Below, one piece after another: positions 39,297 through 64,000 of a DNA stretch of 64,000 nucleotides. The translations under genes were made by a program, and so were the position numbers. How positions within the stretch are numbered: the stretch's first letter is position 1; every line of letters begins with the position of its first letter. The DNA comes from Amoebidium appalachense (Eukaryota; Ichthyosporea): NCBI GenBank assembly GCA_963693365.1, contig CAVNZM010000007.1, positions 11,036,001 to 11,100,000 on the forward strand, in the 5' to 3' direction. The notes under the pieces were generated by a model. The model saw only the letters and a list, made by a program, of their open reading frames with translations, was not told the DNA's origin and did not search any database.

Positions 39297-39499
39297 CTGG
39301 TTTATACGCGTGGTCTTGTGTATGTCAAAGACTGTGTGTTTAAGCGAATTACATTCATTCCACCTTTCTAGCGGCTAGAAGCTCACGATTCATTCTCTAC
39401 ATACATTTGGCATTCGTAATTTTCACGCATTTAAATTCATACAATTATCAACACTGCATATGCATAAACCCATAAAAGGCAACCATGGCGCCTAGCGGG
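38521..39499. other. Spacer downstream of the 52-exon gene
   Basis: This is poly-G-rich sequence (38590-38644), poly-C (38937-38952), a short (TG)n near 39261-39293, and the presumed 3' UTR of the minus-strand gene. No further gene was recognised. Confidence 0.45.
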
Positions 39500-52877
<13,378 letters not shown>

Positions 52878-53989
52878 GGCTATCGCTGTGAGCCCACACC
52901 CTCTGTCCGACACCCGCTGGCTGTGTGCTCGGCCATCTGCCCCTGGCGGCTCCTGCCAGCCCCAGCGGCTGCGAGCGCCCGCACAACACACACTAGACCG
53001 CTAGCGAATGGGAAGCTACCCTGCTGGTTGTCTCCTTTTGAAAACACACTATAGTTACTTGTAACAGCTTAAGCATAGGGTCATACACTAAAGGTCGTTT
53101 GAGTGCGAGGCTCCCAACGGCCTGCTCAGAAGTTCGTGTGTGCTTGAAGGCCTCCTTACTCTGACGCCTTGGTGTGTGCGTCGCCGCAGGTTGGCCAATT
53201 GGCACAGTGCACCAATGCCAAACGATGCAGCAATTGGTGTCTTATCAGGCGAATAGATTTGCCGCTTTCAATATCATCTGCAACGGGCACCACCTTACAT
53301 GAAAGGCCAGCCACAAAGTAGAATAAACACACTGCCTCTCTACGCTTCTGACTTCAATTCCAACTGTGAGCTGTTGTTGTGCTCTGTGCAAGGACATTAC
53401 CGCAGCTTCTTTAAGGTGTGGACGGGTGCGCATGCCTGGGCTTGGGTACAGTACCGGCGAAAAGCAAAGGCCACCAATGCGGCGACTGGCTGGCATTTAT
53501 GCCATATTTGGCAGCTGTTTTTCACCCCACACTCTGACTCTATGTTTATGCTATACAACTGTACATATTGTAGGCGGTTTTGCCCAAAAAGGGCATGCTA
53601 CACGCAGGAGCCCACATAGGGTAGCGACTGGGCCTAGACATAGCACGTGGGTAGCTGTACACGTGGTCTCACCGTCTCAGGCCAGACAAACGAACTTACC
53701 AGATGCGTCACTCTCGAAACTGGCACTGTGAGCCAGGGCCAAAGGTGATTGGCTGGCACCAAATTGGCGGCAAATATTGAATGCTGCCAATGCCAGACCC
53801 AAGGCCCGGGGCCGTCACACAGCCAGACCAGTGTCCATCACTTTCCCTGTCACATGCCCACGGCTGCTGTCAGGCTCGCATGGTGCTTGGTGGCGGGCGC
53901 TTGAGCTGGTTAATTGGCGTATACAGCTGTACACTACAGCCGGCACAGAGGCCTCAGTGCGCACCGACGGGCAGGCACGCACAGTCAGA
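52878..53989. promoter_or_regulatory. Divergent promoter between the 52-exon gene and the MDC1-like gene
   Basis: The two start codons are 1.1 kb apart and point away from each other. CCAAT boxes (either orientation) occur at 53195-53199, 53212-53216, 53233-53237, 53474-53478, 53748-53752, 53763-53767 and 53787-53791. GCGGCAAA at 53767-53774 fits the E2F half-site SCGSSAAA and overlaps a CCAAT box. No simple repeats are present, unlike the surrounding introns. Confidence 0.55.
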
Positions 53990-54391
53990 ATGGCCAGCGG
54001 GGCACGCACGCCGCCCTTGCGGCAGAAAGAGCCGGCTGACGAGGAGGGAGGCGACAGCGGGGGGGTGGTCGGTTGGGTGGCCGTGGAGGGGCGGCGCTAT
54101 GGGCTGCGCAGGGGGCCAAATACACTGGGCCGCGCACAGGACAACGACATAGTCGTGGCCTGCGAGGAGGTGGGGGGGGAAACATGTCCAGAACGGTGCA
54201 GCACGGCACTATCAACCACCAGAGCACATAGCACACAGGCACTCACCCACAATCACCCACGAGCACGCACGTACACACGTACGCACACACACACACACAC
54301 ACAGACTCACACTCACAGTCACACAGACTCACACTCACACTCACACTCACACTCACACACACACACACACTCACACACACCTTTCTTCCCC

Positions 54392-54423
<32 letters not shown>

Positions 54424-56872
54424 GCCAACCCCACATAGTGCACAACACGGCACAAACAACCACCCACACTCACTACACTAGACCTCACGAACGAGCACAC
54501 AAGCATGCACACCCATACATGCGGTCACATGGCGGGGCACGCACCTTTCAGAGACAAGAAAACAGGTAGAGAGGCTTGAGCGAGAGGAAGAGGGTGTCGA
54601 GAGAGAGAGAGAGGCGAAACTAAAACGGATTGGGGGGGGGGGGGGGGGGGGGGATAATTGCACAGTCATGCCAATAAGCACCCACAAAACACACGTAAGG
54701 GTGTGTACATGGAGTTTGTATGGGTTTGGGACTTGATCGGCTTGGTACGAACGGGAAACGGGGGAGATTAGTGGACTGGTGCCTGTGCGCTGGGCGGCAG
54801 CAGAGGGCCAGTACTGACTGGTCTGCAGGTGTCGCGGCACCACGTGCAGCTGGTGGGGGTGTGCGGGGGCCAGGCCGTGGTTGCACGTGACCTGGGCAGC
54901 AGCAACGGCACGTGCCTGCGCCTGGGCAAAAGTTCCCGCCTGGCCCTGGACCCCTCCACCGTCGTGTGCCTGCGCCCAGGAGACACCCTGCTGCTGGCCG
55001 GCCTGCCCCTGGCCGTGCTGGGCCCCGAGGTGTGTGCACCGTGCAAGGGGAGGGGGGGAGGGGGGGGGGGGGTGGAGGATGCTGAACCGTGCAAGGGGTG
55101 GGGGGGGGGGGGGTGGAGGATGCTGACGGGGTGAGGGTGTGCAGGGCCAGGGGCCGTCCGAAGGGGCCCTGGTGGAGGGGTCGGAGACAGAGGACGAGGA
55201 GGGGTCACCCCTCATGCTCGAGGATGGTTGGTTCTCTGTCAGGGTCCTTGCGCTGCTGGGGGGGAAAGGGGCAGGAGGGGAGGGGCGGGTGGGGGGGTTA
55301 GGCAAGGGCAGTGTCCCTGGCATGTGGCGCACTGGCTGTAGGGGTGGTTGCTGACATTTGGGGGCAGATGTAGCCGCACTGTTGGAAGAGACACAGAGCG
55401 GACCCACGGCTGAAGGTGGGTGCATGCACGTGCTCTGTATGCGTCGGTTTGCTGCACTGCCTGGTGGTGTGAACTCTGTGTTTACCGGGGCTTAGGTGCT
55501 CACGTGAGTGTTTGTTTGAATGAGAGGATGGGGCTGATAGGGACCTATGTGGTGATTGGCAGGCCGGGTGGGTGCAGGGGGACACATCTAGGGGATGTGG
55601 TGCTGACTGGGGCTGCAGGGAGGGGGTCTGGGCTGGATGACGACTACCAGCCATCGCCAACATTCCCTCTGCCTGCAACAAAGCAGGAGGGGGGCTGGGG
55701 GGGTCAAGGCAGGGTGGGTGGAGAGGGTGGTAGGTAGGGGGAAGGCTGGGGTGGCGTGTGGGTACATGGAGACATGAAAGGTGGGATGCAGGAGGCGGGG
55801 GTAAAATGATAGCGTGTGTCAGATGGAGGGGTTGCTGCAATGAAAGTGGGGGGGTGAAGGGAAAGGTTGGGGGGGAGGGGGCAGTTTCCGATTGGCTGGG
55901 GCTGCAGGAGGCACCCAGTGACGAGCCGAAGGAGGCCCCGGCAGAAAACATCTACGTGGGCAGCCCAACACAGGTGGGGGGGGGGGGGGGGGGGGTTCTT
56001 TTTTCTGTTGAGGAGGGGTTGGAACGGGTGGATGTGTTGGTGAGCGGTAGTGTTGGTGGTGGGGGAGGGAGAGTGAGGATGTGAGCTTTGAGGGTGTATT
56101 TAGTTTCTTCTTTTTCTTGTCTATTTCGTTTTCATTTTCAATTTTTTGTTTGTTTTGGAGGTGTTGTGTGTGTGTGTGTGTGTGTTTGTTGAGGGGAGGG
56201 GAGAGGAGAGGAAGGGGATTGTGTATTGCTGCTCTAACTAATGAACACAGGTGCTGGAAGTGGACGATGGACCCCCCACACCCACTCAGGTGCCTGACCC
56301 CTCTCCTTGCCTCAGCCCCTGACTCAGTCTGGCCCCCCACCCAACTTATGCTTCACAAAGCACCCACCCATTGCACCACCCATTAAATTCCAATGTGCCA
56401 CCGATTATATTACCAAACACCCACCCATTATGTTACCAAGCACCCACCCATTATATTATGAAGCACCCACCCATTATGTTACCGAGCACCCACCCATTAT
56501 ATTATTAAGCACCCAGGCATTATGTTACCGAGCACCCAGCCATTATATTACCTAGCACCACTCATTATATTACCAAACATCCACCCATTTGATATTCACC
56601 GAGCACTTAGGCACCCAAGGTATCACCAAGCAGCCACCCACCCAACACTTGGCCAGGCAACCCTTTACCCACCCAAATACTTCACCACCCATTTGCCCAC
56701 CGCCTGCCTTAATCTACCCCTTAGCCCCCCCCCCCCCCCCCCCCCCCCCCCTCCCCACACACACACACACACACACACCACCACCACCAGAGAGAAAGAC
56801 CAATACACACTCGCACTGACGTGTTCGCGCACGCTATCACACACACACATTTACTTACACACACACATTTAC

Positions 56873-56908
<36 letters not shown>

Positions 56909-57168
56909 CCGGTGGCTGAAAGCCCACATGATGATTACATCCCGACTCAACGAATCGACCCAACGCCAACACCCGACATTGTGTGTGGTCCCACTTAATT
57001 CTCTCTCTCCCCTCTCCCCCCCCCCCCCCCCCCCCCCTCCTCTCTCTCTTTCTCTCACGCACACACACACACACACACAAAGATCTCTCTCTTTCCCTCT
57101 CTCTCTCTCTCTCTCTCTTTTTCTCTCTCTCTCTCTCCCCCCCCCCCCCCCCTCTCTCTCCCTCTCTC

Positions 57169-57201
<33 letters not shown>

Positions 57202-57290
57202 TTCTGTCCTCTCCCCCCCCCCCTCCCCCTCCCTCCCTTCTTCTCTCTCTCTCTCAATCTCTCTCTCCCCGCCCCTCTCTCCATCTCCGT

Positions 57291-57387
<97 letters not shown>

Positions 57388-58061
57388 CGTGCGTGTATGT
57401 GCTTGTGTGTGTGTCTTTTTTTGTGTTTGATTGGGTGTCGCTTGGGTGTGGCTATCTGTGTAGGTGTGTGGATGTGTTTGTGTTCGGGTGGGTGCGTAGG
57501 TGGGTGGGTGGGTGGGTGGGTGGGTGGGGAGGAGAATGTTGTTTTCGTTCCACATGGCTGTGTACGTGTGTTGTGTATTTTTGCAATGGCGACGGATTCT
57601 CTCTCTTCTACCAGACAATGCCTGGCTGCATGTGTCATTGTTGTGTGGGGGCCAGGAGCATATCCATATGAGTCCTATCTGTGGTTGTGGCCACATGCTG
57701 ACTGTGGCCGTGCAGATGCCCAGCCCCCGCTCACAGCCACTCCCACCACCACCTCATAGCACCAGCCCCGTACGTCCCCCCCCCCCCCCCCCCCCCCCCT
57801 CCCTGTTTGCTGGGGGGCAGTGGCTTTGTGCTGACTGCAGGGCAGGCACGGGTCGACCGTGTGGATGAGACGCCACAGAGCCAGGACGATGCAGCTGCAC
57901 TGCACATGCCTGGAACAGGTGAGGTGCTGGCTGGCTGTTTGCATGTCTGGTTGGCCCGGCTTTGGGGGGAAGAGGGGGATTGTGTGGTATGGTTGGTCCG
58001 TTATTGTCGTAGGGACTGACAGGGCCTGTGCCGATCAATATGTGCGGGTGCCCTAGATCCC

Positions 58062-58113
<52 letters not shown>

Positions 58114-58465
58114 ACCACCACCACCACCACCACCACCACTTCGGCCGACACCAATTCCCATGCTGACGCCCATGCTTTGGCCCACACAGAACAGCCGGCC
58201 GACACAGCACACACAGACTCAACGGACAGCTCGGGGGGCAGGCTCAGGTGGGTGCACTCCACAGCACCGTGCACCACACATGCTAGGCCTTAATTTACAT
58301 CTGACACGCAAGCACCACAAATGCACACACATGCGCACACAAGCATAAGCATGACACAAGCACACACATGCACGCAAAGGTCTGGCACATGTGTGCATTA
58401 CGGCTTAACACATGCGCATTGATACCCAGCCCCAATCCCCCAAACACACACACACACACACACAC

Positions 58466-58530
<65 letters not shown>

Positions 58531-58533
58531 GCA

Positions 58534-58564
<31 letters not shown>

Positions 58565-61241
58565 GCACACACACACAGGCCACCTAGTGCCCGGCACATG
58601 CGTAGTCCGGCCAAGGCACCACCCAGCCCGCCACCTGCAGCCGATAGCACTGGACACACCAGCCGGCCACAGGCCAAGGCCAGGCGTGGCCGTCGGTCAG
58701 GCAGCAAGACCCATGCAGTGACTGACTCTGATGACGAGCCTTTGTTGCAGCGCCCAGCCAAGCGCCAACACAGGCAGGACCCCGCCACTGCCACCAGCCA
58801 ACACGACCCTCCGGCCCCGCGTGTCCCCACCCCCCCACCGCAGTGTCCAGCCCCCCATGTCCCTACCCCCCAGCCACCCAGCCCTCCTCATGACCCCCCT
58901 GTTCCCACCGCCCTCAGTCCCCACCCCGAGCCGCAAGAGCCCAGCCCTCCTGCTACAGCTGCACAGCCACTGGGCCGGAGGGGGGCGAGGGGGCAGGCAC
59001 GGGCCACTGCGGGGCCACAGGCCACGGCCAGCCCCGCAGGCAAGAAGCGGCGGTCGGGGGGTGCTGGGGGCAAGGCAGCCAAGCGGCAGCGCACAGCCAG
59101 CACTGAGGCGCAACCAGACACCCCCAGGGAGGTGGCCAACACCCGGCCACGTGCCAGGGCCACCCCAAAGACCCCGGCCCAGGTGCAGGGGGAGGGCAGG
59201 GAGGGCTCACAGGGCAGCCATGCATCACAGCGGCCAGACACACCGGGCAGGCGCAGTGGGCGCACAGAGACCACAGACCACGTGGGGGTGCTGTTCACGG
59301 GCACCAGTGTGGACAGGGCCTATGCCGACATCATCCGCACACACATCAAGGTGCCTGCGCCCTCCATGCCGCCATGGGTGCTGGGTGGGTGCTGACCTTG
59401 GTGCAGGGGCGCATGGTGGAGCGGGCGCAGGAGTGCACCATCCTGATAGCTGACGAGGTCAAACGCACGGTCAAGTTCCTTGCTGCCATGTGTGTGTGCA
59501 CACACGTGCTGAGGCCCAGCTGGCTGGCTGCATGCAAGGACTTGCGCATGGTGCGTGGGTGAGTCGGTGGGTGGGTGGGTGGGCGCGCGCAGGCATGTTG
59601 GTGTCTGTGCCATGTGTGTGCATGTAAGTGTGTGTGCGCGTGAGTGTGCATGTCTGTGTGAGTGGGTGTGCATGTCTGTGTGAGTGGATGTGCATGTCTG
59701 TGTGAGTGGGTGTGTGTGTTTGTGCAGGTGGGTGGGGGGGGGGGGGGTGCTGACGGCAGTTGCAGCGCATTGGGCCTGGCCACCCCTCGTTCCAGGACCA
59801 CGTGCTTGTGGACCGGCCCAAAGAGACAAAGTACGGCTTCTCCCTGGCCACCAGCCTGGAGCGTGCAAGAAAGAGGAAACTGCTGAGCGGTGGGTGGGGG
59901 TGGGGGTGGGGGTGTGTGTATGTGGTGTGTGAAAGAGAGGGGGGGGGGGAGGGAGGGGGAGGCAGCAGGCACATGGCATCATGATGTGCATTCTAGGCTT
60001 TGATTGGCGGGTGGGTGGGTTATGGCAGTGGGACGGCCTGAGATCTATCAGCACGTGAACAAAATAAATCCATGGGGTTGCCGTGGACTGTTGGTGGTGG
60101 CCTGCACACAGACATACTGTGTGTTGTGCCTCCACACACGTATCATACATGCCACTGCTAGTGCCACCCAGCCAGTAGCCAGCATGGGGATGGGCATGCT
60201 GCATGCTGATTGGTTGCTGCAGAGCTGCAGGTGTACCGCACAGATAGGGTGCAGCCTGGTGCAGCCGACATGGCCGACATAGTGGAGTGTGCGGGGGGCA
60301 GCATGGCCCTGGTGGCCCCCACAGCATACAGCCCCAGCCTGCTGGTCATCTCATGCAGTGAGGTAGGCCATGGGCCATGGGCCTGGTTGTGCCATGGGTT
60401 GGGGCTGACTGGGGGGTTGCAGGATGCAGGGCTGTGGGCGGGGCTGACGTCGCTGGGGTATGTGGTGCACAGCAGTGAACTGCTGCTGGCTGGGGTGCTG
60501 AGGCAGGAGCTGGACCTGGACGGTAGGGGGTGCATGCACTGCTACGGTGCATGCATATAGTGCCTGCATGCATGCCCACCACCAACACTGGCGCAGCCAA
60601 GCACATGGGTGGCCCCGTGCACACACGCACACCTAGGCACGAGGATACCCCGCACCTATATAGGGACCTGGGGGACTCCATGCATACATGCACATTTGGA
60701 CGCACGTGTAGCCCTAGGCACGCACACTTGAGCATCTGTATGACCCCGTGCATTCTCCCACACCGGCACCCACCTGGTATTAGGCCCATGTGCCTGCTGA
60801 CCCATCCCCCTAGGCCCATGTGTGACAGCATGCATCCTCCCACTTTGGCATCATGTGTTCCACTCAGACCCATCCCCCTAGGCCCATGTGTGACAGCATG
60901 CATCCTCCCACTTTGGCATCATGTGTTCCACTCAGACCCATCCCCCTAGGCCCATGTGTGACAGCATGCATCCTCCCATTTTGGCATCATGTGTTCCACT
61001 CAGACCCATCCCCCTAGGCCCATGTGTGACAGCATGCATCCTCCCACTTTTGCATCATTTTCATCAGACCCATCCCCCTAGGCCCATGTATGGGTTCATG
61101 CACCCACCCACCCCCACTGCCCCCACAGATCCGACCTGCATCCTGGCCCGGCCTGAGGGCCAACCGCCTGCCACCGAGGCCCCAGCCAAGAGCACCCCCC
61201 AGGCAACCCCCAGCGGCCGCAGCCGCAGGCGGCAGCGCTAG
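53990..61241 (+). CDS. MDC1: MDC1-like checkpoint mediator: N-terminal FHA, C-terminal tandem BRCT (16 exons, about 772 residues)
   Basis: In animals MDC1 binds phosphorylated H2AX at DNA breaks and recruits repair factors. Exons: 53990-54169, 54829-55029, 55145-55226, 55368-55415, 55619-55713, 55908-55973, 56251-56289, 56909-56987, 57841-57918, 58190-58247, 58579-59350, 59407-59550, 59766-59889, 60223-60362, 60423-60522, 61129-61241. Phases agree over 2319 nt. The FHA domain (about 35-125) has GR at 47-48, S62-R63-H64 and DLGSSNGT at 81-88. BRCT1 starts at about 542 with VLFTG (T549, G550) and continues to DEVKRTVKFLAA. The R586/K589 pair and TG match the phosphate pocket of human MDC1. KYGFSL and the second BRCT follow to about 735, then a basic tail. 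The middle is Pro/Ser-rich with SQ/TQ sites. An extra 54-nt exon at 57716-57769 has good splice signals but breaks phase. Confidence 0.85.
56400..56590. repeat. 23-bp minisatellite in an MDC1-like intron
   Basis: About eight units related to CCATTATGTTACCAAGCACCCAC lie in the intron 56290-56908. Poly-C and (CA)n follow up to the next exon. Confidence 0.8.
57000..57540. repeat. (CT)n, poly-C, (TG)n and (GGGT)n tracts in one intron
   Basis: Pyrimidine-rich tracts (CT-rich 57000-57354 with poly-C inserts), (TG)n at 57355-57383 and (GGGT)n at about 57501-57530 occupy the intron between exons ending 56987 and starting 57841. Confidence 0.85.
58064..58140. repeat. Poly-C of about 50 nt followed by (CAC)n
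   Basis: A 50-nt C run followed by nine CAC triplets lies in the intron before the exon at 58190. Confidence 0.9.
60812..61085. repeat. 68-bp tandem repeat in the last MDC1-like intron
   Basis: Four units starting AGGCCCATGTGTGACAGCAT at about 60812, 60880, 60948 and 61016 are nearly identical. The last is slightly truncated. Confidence 0.85.
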
Positions 61242-61915
61242 GCCTACAGGCACATATAGGCACATATAGGCACATATAGGCACATATAGGCACATATAGG
61301 TACATACAGGAACAGACGGGCACATATAAGCGCAAACAGGCACACATATGCACGAATGCACATGCGAATCCCAAGCACCACCACGTGCTTCCAAAGCCTT
61401 CCATGGGCACATGCAGGCCCACCCCACACAGATGCACATGCATAGCATGGCAGAGTGGACCCACCCACCAGGCACCCACACATGTATGCCCTTGGTGTTT
61501 TTTAGGCAAACCCGGCCACCATCTAGAGCCACCATGCCCCTGCATGGGTGTTGGCTGCATTTTTATTTGTACATAAATTGAAAGGTCGTAGGCACAGGCG
61601 GCCAGACGTGCATTGGCCCTGGGGGCATGCAGCAGCCATGTGAGCATTATTGGGGCCAGAGAACATTAGTTGGCTGACCGACATGCTACGAGCACTCAGG
61701 TTGCCGTGAGGGTTGGGGGGCCATAGCAGCCTAATCATGGTGTGCGCCACATGCCACCACCCCATATCACAACAGATTGATGGTAGCACCCCATATTAGC
61801 GCTATTGTTGTATGCTATGGCCACATATGCGCATGCTACCACCCCACGTTTTCTAAGGGCTACACTGTAACCACATTTTGTCAACCCATATTATGACATG
61901 CCGGACCACATATAG

Positions 61916-61958
<43 letters not shown>

Positions 61959-62786
61959 CCCCCGGGCCCACCCTCATTTTTTGTCTTTCAAATTTTTTGC
62001 CTTTTCAAATCTTTCTCCATGATCAGAGCCATTGCATTTGTGTGCGTGGAGCAGGGTGGTGGTGGTGCCTACTGTGTGGACACGCTGTGGGCTTGCTCTG
62101 ATACTGTGCCTGCTATGTGTGCCCATGTGCGGTTCAGCGCTCCAAGATGAGGCTTCAGCCCAGAGTGCTTCATGGTGTAAACTTTAGGCAGAAGTTTTCT
62201 CCTCACTTTCAGCAAAAGGTATATGAAGTTCTCGGTGGAGTCTCTCCCCCTCCCCCCCCTCCCCTTCCCTCCCTCCCTCCCCTCCTCTTTCTTCTTTTTC
62301 TAATTAAAAGATACACATGCATTTTTCCTTTTTGACGTTCAAAAATTGTTTTTGCAGAGCCACCCGTGTGTTTCGTGGCCCCCGGAATAGGGGGGAGGGA
62401 GGGGGGGGGGGGGGGGGCGGCAGGGGAGAGGGAAGGAAGGGAGCAAGGGGGAGAGAGAGGGGGGGGGAGGCAAGGGGGTACATATATGTACAGGTCTGGC
62501 ATGGCAGGACCGGTGGCTGCCTGAAACCACACACATGGCCAAAGGCATCCTGGCCGGGCCAACATCCACAGGCGGCCTAATAACTGACTGATGCAACACA
62601 CGGGTGTTTGGACAAATCAGCACAGCCCATTCACAGGCCACCAGGTGCAGCCTCTTGCTGGGCACCGCACTTGCGTGCCGCCACAGCCACACTCCCATGC
62701 ATGACGTCATGCACTGCACTGGTTGGGCTCAGGCCCTTGTTCGGATTGTTCACCAACACCTCATTTTGACCCCCCCTCCTGGGGCG

Positions 62787-62985
62787 AGTGATTTTTCCTG
62801 GCTGTGGCTGGGGAGGCTGGGGGGGGGGGGGGGGATGGATTTTTTCTGGCTAGCTCTAGAGGGGAGGGTGGGGAGGGACGGGAGAATTTTTCTGGCTGGC
62901 TTCAGAGGTGGGGGGGGGGGGGGGGATCCGGAAGGGAGGGAGGGGAAAATTTTTCTGGCTAGCTCTAGAGGGGGAGTCAGCACGG
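62787..62985. repeat. Imperfect tandem repeat of about 65 bp
   Basis: Four units each contain a T-rich start, CTGGCT and a G-rich end. Two carry CTAGCTCTAGAGGGG. Lengths vary mainly in the G runs. Confidence 0.7.
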
Positions 62986-62989
62986 AGAA

Positions 62990-63020
<31 letters not shown>

Positions 63021-63482
63021 GGGGGGGGGGGGGGGGGGGGGGCGGCGCCATATTCTCCTCTATTAAAATGATTCGCTCTATTAAAATGATTCTCCAATTT
63101 GTGTGGCCACCATCTGCCCTACGTCATTGTGTGTTAGCAGCCACTGTGCCCGGTCAGGTGGCCCAGCCACAACATGGTGTGTGATGGGTGACGCACTTGG
63201 CTCCTTATTTAATTTGAGCCTTTATGTTGAGGTAACTGTTAGCTCCGCTGCCTTGTGGTTGATACCGGCCCAAAGAGACCTATTTACATAAAGCTAGGGG
63301 GGCTTGCTCTCTTTTAATCTAAGGGGCTCCGGCTACGAAGTGGCGTTTCATGTGACCGGGGTACGTTCAGCATGATATTACACCACAATAGTTTGATTAA
63401 GGCTTTGTTGAATTCGATATTTATAGACGGGGTTGGTTCTTTTTTTCTTTTCCCTATTTTTTTTGGGAAGGTGTGTGTGTGT

Positions 63483-63496
<14 letters not shown>

Positions 63497-63559
<63 letters not shown>

Positions 63560-63607
63560 TGTAGGTGGGACCTCGATAACTACATCCCCCCCCCCCCCTC
63601 CCCTCCC

Positions 63608-63653
<46 letters not shown>
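63497..63653. repeat. Poly-G / poly-C inverted repeat
   Basis: A run of 62 G ends in GATGTAG (63558-63564). After a 15-base spacer come CTACATC (63580-63586) and long C runs to 63653, so the whole could fold into one long hairpin. Confidence 0.85.
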
Positions 63654-64000
63654 ACACACACACCCCGCGGGCACCCTGGGAGTTCGACAGCTCCCGCCAT
63701 GTTGCGCACCTTTCCCTCGGAGGTCACCCCCCCCCTCCCCCCCAACTACCACCACTTCCACCAACAGTTACTAATATAATTCTCTTTGTTTTGACCAGCG
63801 CCTCACATTTTGATTAATTAGCCCAAAGCTATCACTGTCATGCACAACATGTGTGTATGCAGTGTGCGTCTGCGACTTGTGTGCCATGTACATGTGGGTG
63901 TACATATGCCAGTAAGGGGTGTGTTGAATTTGACTGCTTGTGTGTGCGTGTGTGCGCAAGATACATTTGGCACTGCTATTCATAGCAATCATCTAGTGAC

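Larger units (their letters stand above)
61242..64000. other. Repeat-rich region right of the MDC1-like gene
   Basis: It starts with a GGCACATATA decamer array (61252-61310, presumed 3' UTR), then unassigned sequence, poly-C (61917-61955), an imperfect repeat of TTTTTCTGGCTAGCTCTAGA-type units (62787-62985), poly-G (62990-63041), and a poly-G/poly-C inverted pair (63497-63653). No exon was recognised. Confidence 0.5.

Noticed and set aside
57716-57769. Extra exon in the MDC1-like gene with good branch site and donor
   Set aside because: Including it breaks phase with the following exon. Joining 56987 to 57841 keeps the frame.

Overview
This window is nuclear DNA of a intron-rich eukaryote, probably a unicellular one. 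The coding exons are GC-rich. Introns and spacers are packed with very long mononucleotide runs (poly-G/poly-C up to about 60 nt) and with (CA)n, (CT)n, (GA)n and assorted minisatellites. No rRNA, tRNA or prokaryotic signal was seen. The lineage cannot be fixed from sequence alone. The gene set (LETM1, LSm11, a claudin-signature four-TM protein, a GATA factor, an MDC1-like FHA/BRCT protein) plus an E2F-like promoter site recalls animals and their relatives. A Ty1/copia element with a half-tRNA-iMet primer site is also present. Most long open frames in the window are read-throughs of simple repeats. The real genes were found by recognising exons and checking that splice phases join.

Layout. 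770-3356 (+): 3' part of a LETM1-family mitochondrial gene. 3758-9351 (-): an eight-exon LSm11 gene (U7 snRNP Sm-like protein), tail-to-tail with LETM1, with a CCAAT box and a perfect E2F-type palindrome just upstream. 11269-13354 (-): a three-exon, 274-residue claudin-signature membrane protein. 13355-19178: simple repeats, one palindrome array and a 42-bp minisatellite. 19179-21277 (-): a two-exon GATA zinc-finger gene with six upstream CCAAT boxes. 22846-28729: a young copia retrotransposon with 767-bp LTRs, a 5-bp target duplication and frame breaks in pol. 28735-39499: gene-poor, with dispersed repeats, huge (CT)n/(GA)n tracts and an AT-rich island. 39500-52877 (-): a 52-exon gene for a protein of about 1850 residues (acidic N-terminus, TPR-like solenoid, possible degenerate CHAT-like end). 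53990-61241 (+): a 16-exon, 772-residue FHA plus tandem-BRCT protein resembling MDC1, transcribed divergently from the 52-exon gene across a 1.1-kb CCAAT-rich promoter. 61242-64000: repeats only.

Themes. The introns share a compact 3' signal, usually TGCTGAC followed 10-15 nt later by CAG, with a G-rich rather than pyrimidine-rich interval. Some introns are as short as 54-61 nt, while others have been swollen by repeats. LSm11 (histone pre-mRNA processing in animals) and the MDC1-like protein (damage signalling at chromatin in animals) both have E2F/CCAAT-type upstream sites, suggesting S-phase control, but this is inference. All gene models come from reading splice sites and phases by eye. 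No transcript evidence or database search was available.
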